A DNA stretch of 64,000 nt from Hibiscus mutabilis (lineage: Eukaryota; Streptophyta; Magnoliopsida; Malvales; Malvaceae), in contig CM033744.1 in assembly GCA_019671005.1 (NCBI GenBank), positions 11,648,128-11,712,127 on the forward strand, written 5' to 3'. A program made the position numbers and the translations under genes. Of the stretch, positions 11,506 to 23,412 are shown in pieces. Position 1 is the stretch's first letter. Every line of letters starts with the position of its first letter. Under the pieces are notes generated by a model. The model saw only the letters and a list, made by a program, of their open reading frames with translations. It was not told the DNA's origin and did not search any database.

Positions 11506-13036
11506 GGTTTCCTTGTACTTGTAACCTTAAGGATATGCCGAGACCCCAAATTCTGAATATTGCTCATCCGTTCTGGTTCTAACTTCTAAAATATGCAATT
11601 ACACGATACGAATACGATTCGTAACATAAAATAAGACACGGAAAAATAATACAAACACGACATAATATAAAAAAATTTAAAACATTATATAACAAGAGCT
11701 ATGATTATATTAATTTTTTATATGAATATATGAATTATGACAAACAAGTTTAGCTTAAACATCCAAAAATTGAGAATAAAGGAAGTAGACATCTATGATT
11801 CATAGACTAATATGTTGAGAAGATTTAAGAGAAGCTAAATTGATCCAAATAAAAAATTAATTTAAAATGATTTTTTTATTAATAAGATAAACTTAACATC
11901 AATAAATTTAAACTTCATTGTTCAAATTTAAACAAATATAACAGAATAGTATCCTCCACCATTTGTAAATTAAAATTTTCAAGAATTGTCTATTAACAAC
12001 TCAGTAGAACAGAAACAAAATAACATGGATAAAATTAAATCATATAAATAAATAAAAACTCATACAAGTTTATTTAAAGTTTTTCCATAAACATTTGAGC
12101 ATTCTTCATATTTGCACGATACAGAAAGCATGTTCCGGAATGAATAAAAAGATAAAATAAAATTAAAAGATCATCCTAGGGCAACTTTTGAACCTTGATA
12201 AGTTGGAAAGAGATGCTGTGTAGGCATTTTTAGGGATGAGAAGGGGTGATTGAGAGGAGTATGGTGGATGCTTTGGCCAAGGCAAGACTTGACTGCGTGT
12301 TCTTATACAAAGATTGGTGGTTGTGTTTCTCGTGTGAGTTTTATGCTATGTTGTACTGATACGGATACATATATGAGTACGGAAATAAAAATAAGAACGA
12401 AAAACGATAATTTTTAAAATTATTGGATACGGATACAACAAATATAAAATAAATTTTATATTCTAAAAGAATGCAAAAATAAAAAGTCATAAGAAAATTA
12501 TGCGAGCATGACATCACACATACTTATATACTTATAGTTGAATCATGTGAGCTAGAGAAAGTCGAAAAGAAATAAAAAAGACCAAAAAAATGTGAGAGAA
12601 TAGAAGAAAAAAAATAAAGAGATAAAATACTATGGAGTATCCAAGCCGTACCTAATATGTTTAACCTATAGTGATGTATTGGGTACGTAATACGGCATTA
12701 GATTAAAGTTCCCGTGGTTCATAAATTTTGTGGTTTTCGTTAGGCAGCCTATTGTTTTGGTCTGCTTTTGTTTTCCTTTTCTATTTTGTATTCCAAGTTC
12801 TTGCTTATTAATAAATGTTTATGGCGTATAAAACAGTAGGAATTTCACTTACGTAGATGTTTCAAGTATCTAATATAATTGAATCCAACGAATACCTTTA
12901 GTGAAAAAAAATGATGTTTATCTTAAGAGATCTAAATTTGAACACCTGTTTATGCAAGGTGTGAGTGCATTGTCAAAGTGTTAAGAAAAAATATGAACAT
13001 ATATTACATATAATCAAGAAAAATGTCAACAATTTT
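11506..13036. other. AT-rich intergenic region downstream of the gene
   Basis: Holds the 3' flank of the gene. Two worn repeat arms, rich in gatacg and atacg, lie at about 11600-11690 and 12355-12450. They are in the same orientation, so they are not a clean TIR pair. No further gene seen. Confidence 0.4.
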
Positions 13037-13110
13037 TAGAGCAAGTGGTTAAAACTCTCAGTTGATACCCTCCTCATTTCTTAGGTTGTGAGTTCGAAAC
13101 TCATTAAGAA
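13037..13110 (+). repeat. tRNA-derived SINE head
   Basis: The A-box-like gcaagtggttaaaactc is followed by a strong B box (tgagttcgaaactca, about 13088-13102). This is the typical 5' head of a plant SINE. No full cloverleaf is present. Confidence 0.6.
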
Positions 13111-13982
13111 CAAAATTTTCCTTCTCCTCCCATTACATAAAAAATGTTCAAAAAAAATATTCAACAAAAATATCCAACATAACATTATGCAGATATCGGA
13201 GAACATGGGGAGCCCGTTACCCCGTCCACATCTTATTCCTTCCACATGTATTCCATTATTCATCAATGGCCCCCTCGATTGGTGAGTTCCTTTATCTTCA
13301 TATGGCATTTGAAGTTGGTACTAGTTTATGAGTAGAAATGGGCTATTTTTTTTTCCGAATATTTCTATTTATGTTTTATCATAAAAATTAAGTTTAAAAT
13401 TTAAGACTAAAATATAAAGTTATGGTTTAAAGTATTAGTGTTAGGATTTACATTTTCCAAACAACAAATCTTTCGGTGAAATTCAAATTCAACCAATCAC
13501 GTCATTTACAAACCCGACACAAATACAATATCTATAAATAATTAAAATGCAACATAAAAATTAAAACAAACAAGAGAAAATAAATAAATTTATTAAAACA
13601 TACAAAATATTTATTGCTAGTAAAAAATATACATAAATTTATAATAATACTATAAAAAACAATATTTTTATATTATTTTCTCCTTCCTTTCTCTATATTT
13701 TTTATTATCTTTTTTAAACTAAAAAGAAAAAAGGTTCCTGATAATTTTTTAACAAGAACAAGAAATGTATTTCATTTAAAAATAAGTAAATGTACAATGA
13801 TGAATACAACACATCTAAATCATAAAAAAAGTTTGGGGGATCAAATTCACTAAGAAAATTCTTGAAGAAAAAAAATTAAAACATGTAAACTCAAAAAGAA
13901 TGAAGATAATTAAAAGCCATATCTTGAGTAGAAATCATCTTTCCCTTTTTGGTGCTCCTATTTATGCCCCAACATTAAAAAA
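13111..13982. other. AT-rich spacer
   Basis: Short ORFs over 13081-13308 overlap on both strands and look like chance. No supported gene. Confidence 0.4.
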
Positions 13983-14105
13983 TAGGGTTGGAGTTTATGG
14001 CTGGGGTACAGGGTTACAGTTTATGGTTTAGTTTTTAGGATTTAATGTTTAATTTTTAGGGTTTAGAATTTAGGGTTTATGATTTAGAAATTAGGGTTTG
14101 AGCGT
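13983..14105. repeat. Degenerate telomere-like TTTAGGG stretch
   Basis: Repeated variants of agggttta, tttaggg and tagggtttg are scattered over about 120 bp, preceded by ttggtgctcc and atgcccc. A reverse-oriented counterpart is at about 20505-20690. Confidence 0.55.
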
Positions 14106-14108
14106 AGG

Positions 14109-14272
14109 TAGGGATGGCAATAGATCGGGTTGTGTAAAGTCCAAGTACAAATCCGATTACAATCGGATTCGGACGTTTTTTATTTGGATTCAGATTCTTT
14201 CAACGGATTTGGATCAGACTTTCTTGGATCAGACTTTTTTCGAACCGAATTCAGACTAAATTGACATCCCTA
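14109..14272. mobile_element. Small MITE with TAGGGATG ends
   Basis: The left end is tagggatggcaat and the inverted right end is tagggatgtcaat. The interior is rich in ggatc/gatt motifs. No clear target duplication was found. A relative without a clear left end is at 20944-21187. Confidence 0.5.
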
Positions 14273-14485
14273 GTGTTGACACGAGTCTTAGGGGTAGGTT
14301 TGCGAATTTTAGCATCTTTAGGGTATATTGTGTTTCGGCCCTCTGATATTTTTATTTTAATACAAATTAGTCCATAACTTTATGTATTTAATTTCTTGTG
14401 TTTTTAATTTATGCCATTTAATTTTGTATTTATTCGTTTTCGTCCTTTATTTGTTGAGTACATTTAAATTTGTGTGCTTATTATT

Positions 14486-15315
14486 TGCTTAACTCAAAAA
14501 TAGGCGCCCAAACTATACACTTTTTTTTCTGAGATAGGTGCCTAACGTTTTTTTGGCTGAAATAGGTGCCTAAAGTTTCATTCTGTTAGTGTGTTAAGGT
14601 AACACCGTTAAAAAAATTCTTCACCCAATCAAATTTATCACATGTCTTTATTTTTATTTTTTTATAAAAACTGAAAAAGAAAATAATTTAAAAAATCTAA
14701 AAATTCTTAAAATCTCCAAAAAGGTCTTAAATCCCTAAAACACCAAACCTCGAAACTCCAAAATTGATGCCACTACCGCCGTCGATAGCCTCGTCAGACC
14801 CTGTTGTCGCCTGAGGTCAATGCCTATTTCCCCCAACCACCCATCGTTGGTAACCAACGAGAGGCATGTCAATCAAACGCTGAACAACTAGAGCCTTTTG
14901 CGTTTTTCATTCGATGTCCGATTGACACCCCTCTCGCTAATTATCGGTAATGTGAGGATGGGGAAAATGGGCTATGGCCTTAAGCGACGACGGTGAGCTC
15001 CGGCAAGGCTATTGGCGACGGGAGTGGCTTTAATTTGGGTTTAAGGTTTTGAGGTTTAGAGATTTGAGGACTATTTTTTTATTTTTAAATTTTTTGGGAT
15101 ATTTCTTAATATATTTTATTTTCACTTTATTTAAAAAAAATAAAAAAACAAGAGCTACGTGTCAATCTATTATTTGGTGATGAATTTTTTTAACGGTTCT
15201 AGCTTAAAACAGTAATAGAATAAAACTTTAGGCACATATTTCAGCAAGAAAAAAGTGTTAGACGCCTATCTCAGAAAAAAGTGTACAGTTTGGGCACCTA
15301 TTTCTGAGTTAAGCC
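14486..15315. mobile_element. MULE MITE with GGCTTAA-type ends
   Basis: The two ends are inverted copies. The right end, read inverted, is ggcttaactcagaaatagg and the left differs mainly by its first base. Flanking 9-mers cttattatt and tttagtatt agree at 7 of 9 positions, fitting a decayed Mutator duplication. The GC-richer middle (about 14760-15050) has no usable frame. It is related to 29475-30152. Confidence 0.8.
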
Positions 15316-15461
15316 TTTAGTATTTAAGCTTTTAAATTGTTTCCTATTTTAATTCATAATTTTAGCCTAATATATCTTAATTTATCATGCAATTTCACAT
15401 CATTTACTATTTTATTTACTAATTTACTTAATTTTTGATAATTCATTAATGTTTACATTTA

Positions 15462-15717
15462 TGTTGTAAATAAAATAAAGAAGAATAATAACAAGAACAA
15501 AGAACAAAAAGATGAGAGAAAGATGAAGATTTGTATTATTCTCAATATAAACTTGTGTACAATGTCTTCATCAAACCATCTATTTATAGGCATAAGAAGT
15601 ACATAATACATTAAACTCTAATTAGTGAAGACAATATTCATAATGATAAAGTAAATCAAATCTCCTTGATAAAGTTTTTATCATGATAGACATCCACATA
15701 GATAAATATTCATAACA
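15462..15717 (-). repeat. 3' LTR of the minus-strand Copia
   Basis: Runs TGTTGTAAAT to CATAACA on the plus strand, 256 bp, closely matching 20110-20378. It contains ctatttatagg, the TATA region when read on the minus strand. Confidence 0.9.
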
Positions 15718-16129
15718 CTCCCCCTTGGATGTCTATGAAGATAATGTGCCTCGTTAAAACCTTACTAAGATAAAACCCAATGGGAAAATTTTCTTTAGTG
15801 AAGGAAAAATAGTACATACATCTTTGATACGGATAACACGTTGCCTCATTAAAAACCTTACCAGGAAAACCCATTGGGACAAAACCTCGGCTAAGGGAAA
15901 AATAGTGCAACACGTATTTACTCCCCTTTATGAAAATATCACATAATATCTTTGAATCTCCATAATTCAATCTTTAATACTATTTTCCTGAAGATCGTGA
16001 GGGATGCAAATTTGGAGTAATTTGTTTTATTTTGCCATCTTTGATGTACCCACATTTCGATTGAGATATAAATTTTGTATTATCTCCACATAAGATAGAT
16101 TGTATCTTATCTTGTTAAAGTAAATCACA

Positions 16130-16330
16130 TATCTTCTGAATATGTTGGATCAATAGTCTCAGCCAAACACATTTTTAGCTTGCCTCATGCATAACAATGA
16201 TTTCTACTTGATTTGATGAGACATCAATTAATGTTTGAAGATCTAAAGATAATGATCTTTGTAGCGTTTAGATAGTATTTCTGGACCAACCAATATGTGG
16301 TGCTTCCAAACCAATGATCCATTTATCGTT
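16130..16330 (-). pseudogene. Copia RNase H relic
   Basis: On the minus strand the frame reads SSNQVEIIVMHEAS, a stop, then KCVWLRLLIQHIQ. This matches the Copia RNase H region around the conserved ASRECVWL-type motif. It is interrupted by stops and cannot be functional. Confidence 0.7.
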
Positions 16331-18949
16331 CTTTCGAAGATAAATTTATTCATATCTAACAAACTTACAATCATTAGGGCACTAAATAAATATGCTTTAT
16401 CCATATTGAATTCTTTTTAAGATTCTTTCAGCTTATGTCCATTCATAGACAAAAATGCATATTTAAGTGCTATCTTTAGGTCGAGACAAAACCCTATCTC
16501 AAGATTCTTTTTTCTCAAATACTTTCATTCATTAATGAGTTTCCTATTTGAAGCTCTTCATGAGTTCTAATAATATTCAAATTATCATAATGAATCTTAA
16601 TCCAAACTCCTTTTATAAAATACATAAGAAAATATGATCATTCTCATAGTATTTCCTCAATAAGTACTCACTAAGGCGATTATATCAAATGCGTTAAAAT
16701 ATACATATTCAAGAGGCATATCTAAATAAATTTTCTCGAAAATTTCCAAATGCTTCTGCATTTTAAATCCTTCAAGGATAATTTTACTATACATGGATTC
16801 ACAAAATAATTAGATGCATATAAAATATTTCATACCTGCCAAAGTAATTGCATCCACCATGAAGTAATTAAAATTCTTTATAAATCATAATTCAAGTCGT
16901 ATTTATATCTCATGACTATTTTTTTTGTTCCCCACTTGCATTGCACCTTTAGGTGTTTGGACTATTGGTCCAAAAACTTTTGGAATCTCAAAACATCTTT
17001 CTACATTGGACAATTCAATATCTATACAAGATCCTCATTTTTTTCTTTACTTCTATAGAAGTATTCTATGTAAAATTGTTGTCGACAACTTTTTCTATTT
17101 CGGTTACATTTTTTTTCTCGTAGTGACATAACTTATCTAGATCTCTTTTCACTCTTTATTTCAAATACATGAGACTCTTCTAGAGTTCTATTATTAGTTA
17201 TGTCTTGGGTCTCTTGAGGAGCACTTGCCTCATATATATATATTATCATCTCATATTACTTTCTATTTACGTGAATTTTGATCATTGGAACCAATTTCAA
17301 CCATCATGCTTCAGGCATGATTTACATCTGTTCGCTCTAAAATGTAATTTAAACTTAGAGCATTTTCAGCTGGTATATGAGACTTGATTACTCTCATTAG
17401 GTTAGTAAATATGCCTAACAGTTGACATGTAATAATATGAATTATCTTATGAACTTTTGGTTCATATACGATGATCTAGATAATGATAATTCATTTTCCT
17501 TCTTTATCCAGCTAATTATTCTCTCCCCCTTATGCTGAGAGAAAAATCATCTCATAAATGACTCTCTAATTAATGTTTAAGAATTTAAACATAAAAGGAG
17601 ACTCATATTCAATATATATTCCCAACCCTTTTATATACCATTTTGTGCGGTGTGGTAGAGCAATTCAACTATATATCGCATATTCAAAAATTCTAAAAAA
17701 GGGAAATATGACTTCTGACCAAAAGTCAATCATAATGGGGAGTTTATTATAACTCGTTGGCTTTATGCATATAAATGTTGCTATATGTAAAATACCACAT
17801 AGATAATAAATGCTTTGTTCTCATAGTTTAGCTATTAAAGAGGAGGCATCCAATCAAAATTTTGCTAAACTGTTTTTTCATAATCAATAGGCTTTGTAAC
17901 AGTTATTTCAACTGATATAGCCTGAAATATAAACCCACTAACTTTTGCAAGACGAATAGTCTAATTGCATAATCTGAATCTTCTCTAATCAATCTCACAA
18001 ACTTCTGGTTGTAAGTTGATAAAACAATGTAGATGCATCTACTAAAATCATATAAAACTTTCCACATTTGTGGATAAATGAGCCCATTTTCCATTTAGAT
18101 ATGCAAGGCATGCAGTCTCAACTTTAGTACAAGAACTTTAAGTTCTTTTGGTAAGTGGGATCTTAATCAATTTTTTTGAGAACAAGAAACACAACAACTT
18201 CAGGTTCTTTTAATACGTGCATGTAAACCTCAATAATTTTCCGCACCATTATTGATCAGGACGGTCGAACCAATCATGCCAACTATATATATATGTGTGT
18301 GTATACATATATCTCTGAATTTTTAAACTTCTGGTTTACCATAACATGTGATTTAATCTCACTTGTACATATTTTGTTCCTTTGAATAGAAATATATTTA
18401 GCTTTTTCAAAGCTTTCAATGAAAATTGTAGCAATATATAACTCTTCTAAAGCTTTCAACTGATTTTATTGTTACCAGAACTTATAACCACATTGGCTTA
18501 TTTCATATGCCAATTGATAACATATGATATCTATAATTCCTAAAATATTATATCAACTTTTGGCGGTGACGATATTATTACCTTTAGCGGTAAGTATTGC
18601 GATATTCACAATTATGCACCTTTCATAATGTGCTTTCTCTCAAGAACTTATTGCTCTTCTAGAGCATAAATGTTTTTAGTAATCTGAGATATAATACTCA
18701 CATTTTCCCTTGCATTTAAATGGGAAAATATTTCTTATGCTTCTGCTAAGCATAAATCATGACCATAAATTGTATTTGATAAGTAATCATGTGAAACAAA
18801 ATAAATAAATGTCATAGTATATATATATATATAAAGCGTAAATAATTAATGCGTAAAGTAAATAAACATAAAGCAAAGTGAATTAAAAAAATAAATAATT
18901 CTCTTCAAGGTTACGAGAATAATTAGAAGATGATTTATTCCCTTCATGG

Positions 18950-19320
18950 TTTATAAAAAAATCAACAACGTCCAAATGAGTTGGACTAACAACGCCCAAA
19001 TGAGTTGGACCAATATCATCTTTGTCATTTTCGCAAACAAAATTTGCTTCTATTTTCTTTCCTTTATCATTAAATGATTGTTGATTTTTTAGCGTACGAC
19101 AAGTATAAGACCAATAGTTTATAACATTGCATTGGTAATAAAAAAGGATTTCATTTCTTTTATCACTCTTTCCATCCTTATAATCTCACTTCTGTTGGTT
19201 ATCACTTTTGTGATCCTTATAATCCCACTTCTAGTGGGTATAAGTGATTTTGAAATGACCATCTTGTCCATATCTATATTTATGGCATCGGCCACGACCA
19301 CGACCACAACTACTAATGTG
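18950..19320 (-). pseudogene. Copia gag C-terminal relic with degenerate zinc knuckle
   Basis: Read on the minus strand, an Arg/Gly-rich stretch (CGRGRGRC) at about 19310-19285 precedes a C2HC-like knuckle that has lost key residues but keeps YWSYTCRT. A Lys-rich stretch follows, GKKIEANF at about 19055-19030. A 24-bp tandem duplication (plus strand 18967-19014) gives GPTHLGVV and SPTHLDVV. Order and motifs are those of Copia gag; the reading frame is broken. Confidence 0.65.
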
Positions 19321-20078
19321 GCTTTTATTCTTTCCGCTATAGAATATCACATTCACTTCAGAGAATGGAGCGGAGTAAAATTAACATTATATTTGCATTC
19401 ACTTCAGTGAATGTCTCCCATGAAAATTCTTGGATCAAGATGAATTTTCGTAATCTGAACTTGGGAGAAGTCTATAGTCAATTTTTTCGAAGTAGAAGAA
19501 TTATTGCTTTTGAGAAAAATCACTGTGATTTATCGCACTTTAAAATCATAGTTTAAAGAATAAAAAAAATAAACCAGAAGTTACCGATATTGATTTTCCT
19601 CTTGAGGACAATGGAACAATAGCAAATGACCAAGACAACTTCTCATAATCTCTTTATGTCATGTCTCATCATTCAAATTCCTATACCAACCTCGACAAGT
19701 GCAATCAACATCCAAGAGAATGAAGTCGAGTGTGTTGTACTTCACTTTTAATCTAATATCTCGCGCAATGATTTAAGAGAGTCAATCCATACAAATAGAA
19801 GCACGTGAATATCCCTATAAAAATACATTCTTTCAACATTATCAAGATAAAATAGAATAATACTAATAAAATATTATTTTAAAGAAAATGATGTCACTTT
19901 CTGACTACACTAACGCCGATCAACCAACGAGTTTTTAAAAAATTAAAATTCAAGTTAAAGATCAAGAGAGAGTGATAATCGATAATTAAAATATAATTGA
20001 GGGAGAAGAACTTATCTTTGGTTCATGCTAGAATCAAATTCTTTTCAGTAACTTCTTTAAGTTTCGAACGAGAAACAC

Positions 20079-20109
20079 CTCAGTTGGTTAGAGTCTCGTT
20101 CTGATAACG
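20079..20109 (-). other. Candidate primer-binding site resembling a 5' half of tRNA-Ile
   Basis: Directly inside the 5' LTR, where the primer site must lie, the plus strand reads like a tRNA from D-arm to anticodon loop: ctcagttggttagag, then a diverged segment ending ctgataacg. It does not match the usual tggtatcagagc initiator-Met site. The pattern resembles Drosophila copia, which is primed by a cleaved tRNA half. Confidence 0.55.
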
Positions 20110-20378
20110 TGTTGTAAATAAAATAAAGAAGAACAATAACAAGAACAAAGAACAAGAATGAAAGACAACGAGATGAGAGAAAGAGGGAGATTTGTATTAT
20201 TCTCAATATAGACTTGTGTACAATGCCTTCATCAAATCATCTATTTATAGGCATAAGAAGTACATAATACATTAAACTCTAATTAATGAAGATAATATTC
20301 ATAATGATAAAGTAAATCGAATCTCCTTGATAAAGTTCTTATCATGATAGACATCCACATAGATAAATATTCATAATA
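20110..20378 (-). repeat. 5' LTR of the minus-strand Copia
   Basis: 269 bp, starts TGTTGTAAAT on the plus strand and ends CATAATA, where one base differs from the CATAACA of its partner. It also carries a small internal insertion (near gaaagacaacgag). Confidence 0.9.
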
Positions 20379-20504
20379 ATTTATTTATTTTTCCATTGTA
20401 TTTATCTTCTTGTTTGTTTGTCTATGTTTTTTCTTACATTTATTTTTTTCATATTTATGTATATATACATATGGTATACATGAACAAAAATCCTCTACCC
20501 CTAA

Positions 20505-20690
20505 TTGTGCCCCTTTCTATGCCCTACACTAAAAAAATAAAAAAATCAAATTCTAAACCCTAACCCTAAATTTCACATCCTAAACCCTAAAAATACACCC
20601 TAAAAAATACACTATACCCCTAATTCCCTAAACCCTAACCTTAAACCCACTTTTTTAAGTGGGGGCACCAAAAGGGGCATAGTTTGAGGC
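20505..20690. repeat. Telomere-like repeats inside a small fold-back
   Basis: Variants of ccctaaa and cctaaccct fill the middle. The ends look like inverted copies (gcccctttctatgccc on the left, ggggcaccaaaaggggcat on the right). Compare 13983-14105. An internal repeat, not a chromosome end. Confidence 0.5.
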
Positions 20691-20943
20691 AGAAGATTTA
20701 CATCCAATATACATAGATATATGACATTATATTAAGTTTAGTTAATAGATATAAATCATAGTAATTATTATTATTATTTAATTTGCGTTTTTAATGCATT
20801 TATGTTTTTATTATCACTTTTAATATGGATATATATGTAAATTAATTTCAATTTTACCATTATTCCAAGTTACCTAATATATATTTATGTTTCTTTTAAT
20901 GTATTTGGGTTAACTTTTTACTTTATTATTGCTTTAAGGTAAA

Positions 20944-21187
20944 TATTCTAAATGTTATTTTGTTTTAAAGAATTAAGAGTCATAAATGGTTTGATTAGTA
21001 CTCGGATATGGATCGAACATGAACTTGGATCGGATTCGGATCGGATCTTGACAATATTCATATCCGATCTGCCTCCTATTAGGGTTCGATTTAGATTTAG
21101 ATTTTTTTTCCAATTGAATTTGGATCGATTTTTTTCGAAGTAGATCCAATTCGAATTGAATCGAATTCAGATTAAATTGTCATCTCT
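20944..21187. mobile_element. Partial MITE rich in ggatcgg motifs
   Basis: The right part (attaaattgtcatctctacg) matches the right end of the MITE at 14109-14272. The left end is not clear. Confidence 0.4.
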
Positions 21188-21575
21188 ACGTATAGGGTTT
21201 AATTTTTTTAGTGTTAGGGCGTAAAAAAGAACACCAAAAAGAGACATAAGAATTTTGTCTATATTTCTGCAATACCCTATGCATACACTTTTCATATATG
21301 TTAATAAATTAGGATCGTATGTGCATATAGTTTATGAATGTTTTTATACGTGCCATGGTGGTCTTAAAATCTTAATCATAGATCAGAGGATGAGGCCAAG
21401 TTCAGATAGGTAGAGAGGAAGAGACAATTGAATAAGTGAAAACAAGAGTGATAGGAAATCAGCCCATTTAGCTAACAAAAGCATTTTTTTTTTTTGACAA
21501 ATCCTATGATCGTTATAATCCTAATCCTACCTAGAGAAAAGGGGAAGGAAAACTTTAAGAGAAAGAAAGGAAGTG

Positions 21576-21645
21576 TTCATAATGGGTCTAGAACCTATGA
21601 CCTAAGGGAATATGAGAGAACAAAGATGGGCAGCTTGGCCAACCG
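21576..21645 (-). repeat. tRNA-derived SINE head, minus strand
   Basis: On the minus strand an A box (tggccaagctg) is followed by a B-box-like aggttctagaccc. The ORF drawn across it (21494-21751) is chance. Confidence 0.5.
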
Positions 21646-22279
21646 ACCAAATATGCTTGTTCAAATTGATACAGTGATTCAATACGTAGTTTTAGCAGAA
21701 ACTACATGCAGTAGACTCCAATGCGTATGTGGTCCAATAAGGTCTGGATAAATCTACCCCTGCAATCGAATCATCTTTCATGGAATCCCCAATATAGAAA
21801 GAGGATGAGTATGTAAACAATTTTGAAATGCCTTCTTTCGGTGCTGCTGTGACTGATAGAATTAGCAAAGCATATGTTCTGTTTGCACAAGTGGCCAGCT
21901 TACTTGTGCGTATTCACATTTTGTTTTCAACGCGTATGAACTTTATTTCATTGTTTTCTCGGCCTCAGCTATTGACTATTGATGTTCTTCTATTATTCTG
22001 AAAAGCATCATCGATCCTTTGGTTTTCCTTGTAGCCAAACTAAGGAATCAAAATCCAACTCATGGGCGTCGTGGCCTTCTCCTCTTTGTTTACTTTTAGA
22101 ATGTCATGAGGTGGAAAAATTTAACTTTCCGTCTGATTTCAGCTTTTCTTTTCACTGCACCACATGGAACCTAATGAAAGTAAGCAGTTGGTTTTAATTA
22201 ATTTTATTAGTCGAAGATTGTTATTGATTAATAATAAATAAATATTCGTAAAGAATATTTTTTAGTGATTAAGTAAGAG
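21646..22279. other. Intergenic DNA
   Basis: A short, more balanced stretch at 21980-22190 is open for 72 codons but shows no recognisable domain. Not called as a gene. Confidence 0.35.
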
Positions 22280-22970
22280 TAGAAGTGGCAAACGGGTTTA
22301 AGTTATTTTGAGTCTGATTTTGTTTGATTTAAGTTTGATTCGAGACTAACTTCATCGGTTCTATGGTAATTTGGGTTGGGTATCGGGTTAGGTCGGGCCA
22401 ATATCGGGTTGGTTCGCTTTTGGGTCAATAGGAGATCAATCATTTTTTATTTAGGTTAACTTTTGGAATTTTGAGTTGAGTAGGAGTCCAATTGAAGTTA
22501 ATATATAATATTGGTATATCCTTGTAAAAAACACATCTTTTTGTTTATCAATTATCATTTAAGTTATTTTTTGTTTAAAAATGAAGACTTCGATTATTAA
22601 ATATATGATACATTGTTGTTGCAAAACTCGTTTCAACTTGAAAATCAATTTTTATTGTAGCAATTTCATATATATCATTATAAATTAACCTTGTAGCAAT
22701 TTCATATATTATTATTATTATTATTATTTTTATATATATATATCCATCAACAAATCAGTAAAACTTTGTTTGGTTAAATCGGGTTTGAGTAAAATAAATT
22801 CAGGTTATTTTCGGTTCAAATTTTCTTTCAGTTCGGTTGAAAATCGGTTTGAATTCACATCGGTTCAACTAAAATTTAGATCGGTTTCGATTTGGTTTAT
22901 TTCAAATTTTGGATCATGTTCCAGTTAAAATCGGATCTCAATTCGGATCTTGAGTCAAGTTTACCAGCTA
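22280..22970. mobile_element. hAT-type MITE with perfect 8-bp target duplication
   Basis: agtaagag flanks it exactly (22272-22279 and 22971-22978). Ends read tagaagtggcaaac and, inverted, tagctggtaaac. The interior is made of cgggt and cggtt motifs and is non-coding. Element length is 691 bp. Confidence 0.8.
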
Positions 22971-23412
22971 AGTAAGAGAACTATTGTTTATGATTTTTTA
23001 TGTTTGACTGTTTGTAACTTTCTTTATAAAAAAAATAGACCTCGTTGCATACAAAAGTTACAAGTTGTGGGGAGGATTTGTAGTTTTCTTTGTATAAAAG
23101 TAATAAGTTTAGCAGATGTAAGCCAGCAGATCGAATCACATTAAATAATATGTTTTACTATTGTGATTTATTCTTTTTATTTTATCTCTATCTCGTATTG
23201 ATAATTTTTCCAAACACAAATTTCCAAGAAATACAATATCCTAGAAAAAGTAAAAGTAACCCTGCACGCACACAGGATTTTAAGTCTAGTGTTAAGAGTT
23301 AAAAACGTATATAAATTGATGGATTGGTAGAGCAGAGTTTCAGCACATCTCAGCGCTCCTTGATACGAAAGTGACCAAGCGAGCTACAGCACGAGCACAC
23401 ATATATACCAAA
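22971..23412. other. Upstream region of the CYSTM locus
   Basis: AT-rich with no bounded repeat. It should include the promoter and 5' UTR of the CYSTM gene, but I see no clear TATA box at a convincing distance. Confidence 0.35.

Larger units (their letters stand above)
15462..20378 (-). mobile_element. Complete but decayed Copia retrotransposon, minus strand
   Basis: Two LTRs (15462-15717 and 20110-20378) flank a 4.4-kb interior, and the whole is bounded by a perfect 5-bp duplication, attta (15457-15461 and 20379-20383). The polypurine tract, read on the minus strand, is ccaagggggag next to the left LTR, so the element runs right to left. Coding is broken by many stops, but a gag tail with Arg-Gly repeats and a zinc-knuckle relic (about 19310-18960) and a Copia RNase H block (about 16240-16130) can be read in the right order. 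Just inside the left LTR (15738-15920) two copies of a roughly 100-bp unit containing gcctcrttaaaa form a short duplication in the 3' untranslated part. Confidence 0.9.

Noticed and set aside
11600..12450. TIR element bounded by gatacg-rich arms
   Set aside because: The two arms are in the same orientation and have no target duplication.
13983..14105. Interstitial telomere from chromosome fusion
   Set aside because: Repeats are too degenerate and short and sit in a mobile fold-back with a second copy nearby.
19119..19410. ORFs on both strands at the Copia gag
   Set aside because: The minus-strand gag frame with Arg-Gly and Cys motifs explains this stretch; the plus-strand frame is its shadow.
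20079..20109. True tRNA gene fragment unrelated to the Copia
   Set aside because: It abuts the 5' LTR exactly where a primer site belongs and stops at the anticodon loop.
21979..22197. 72-codon ORF as a small gene
   Set aside because: No motif, no clear promoter or homology signal; could be a worn exon but unsupported.
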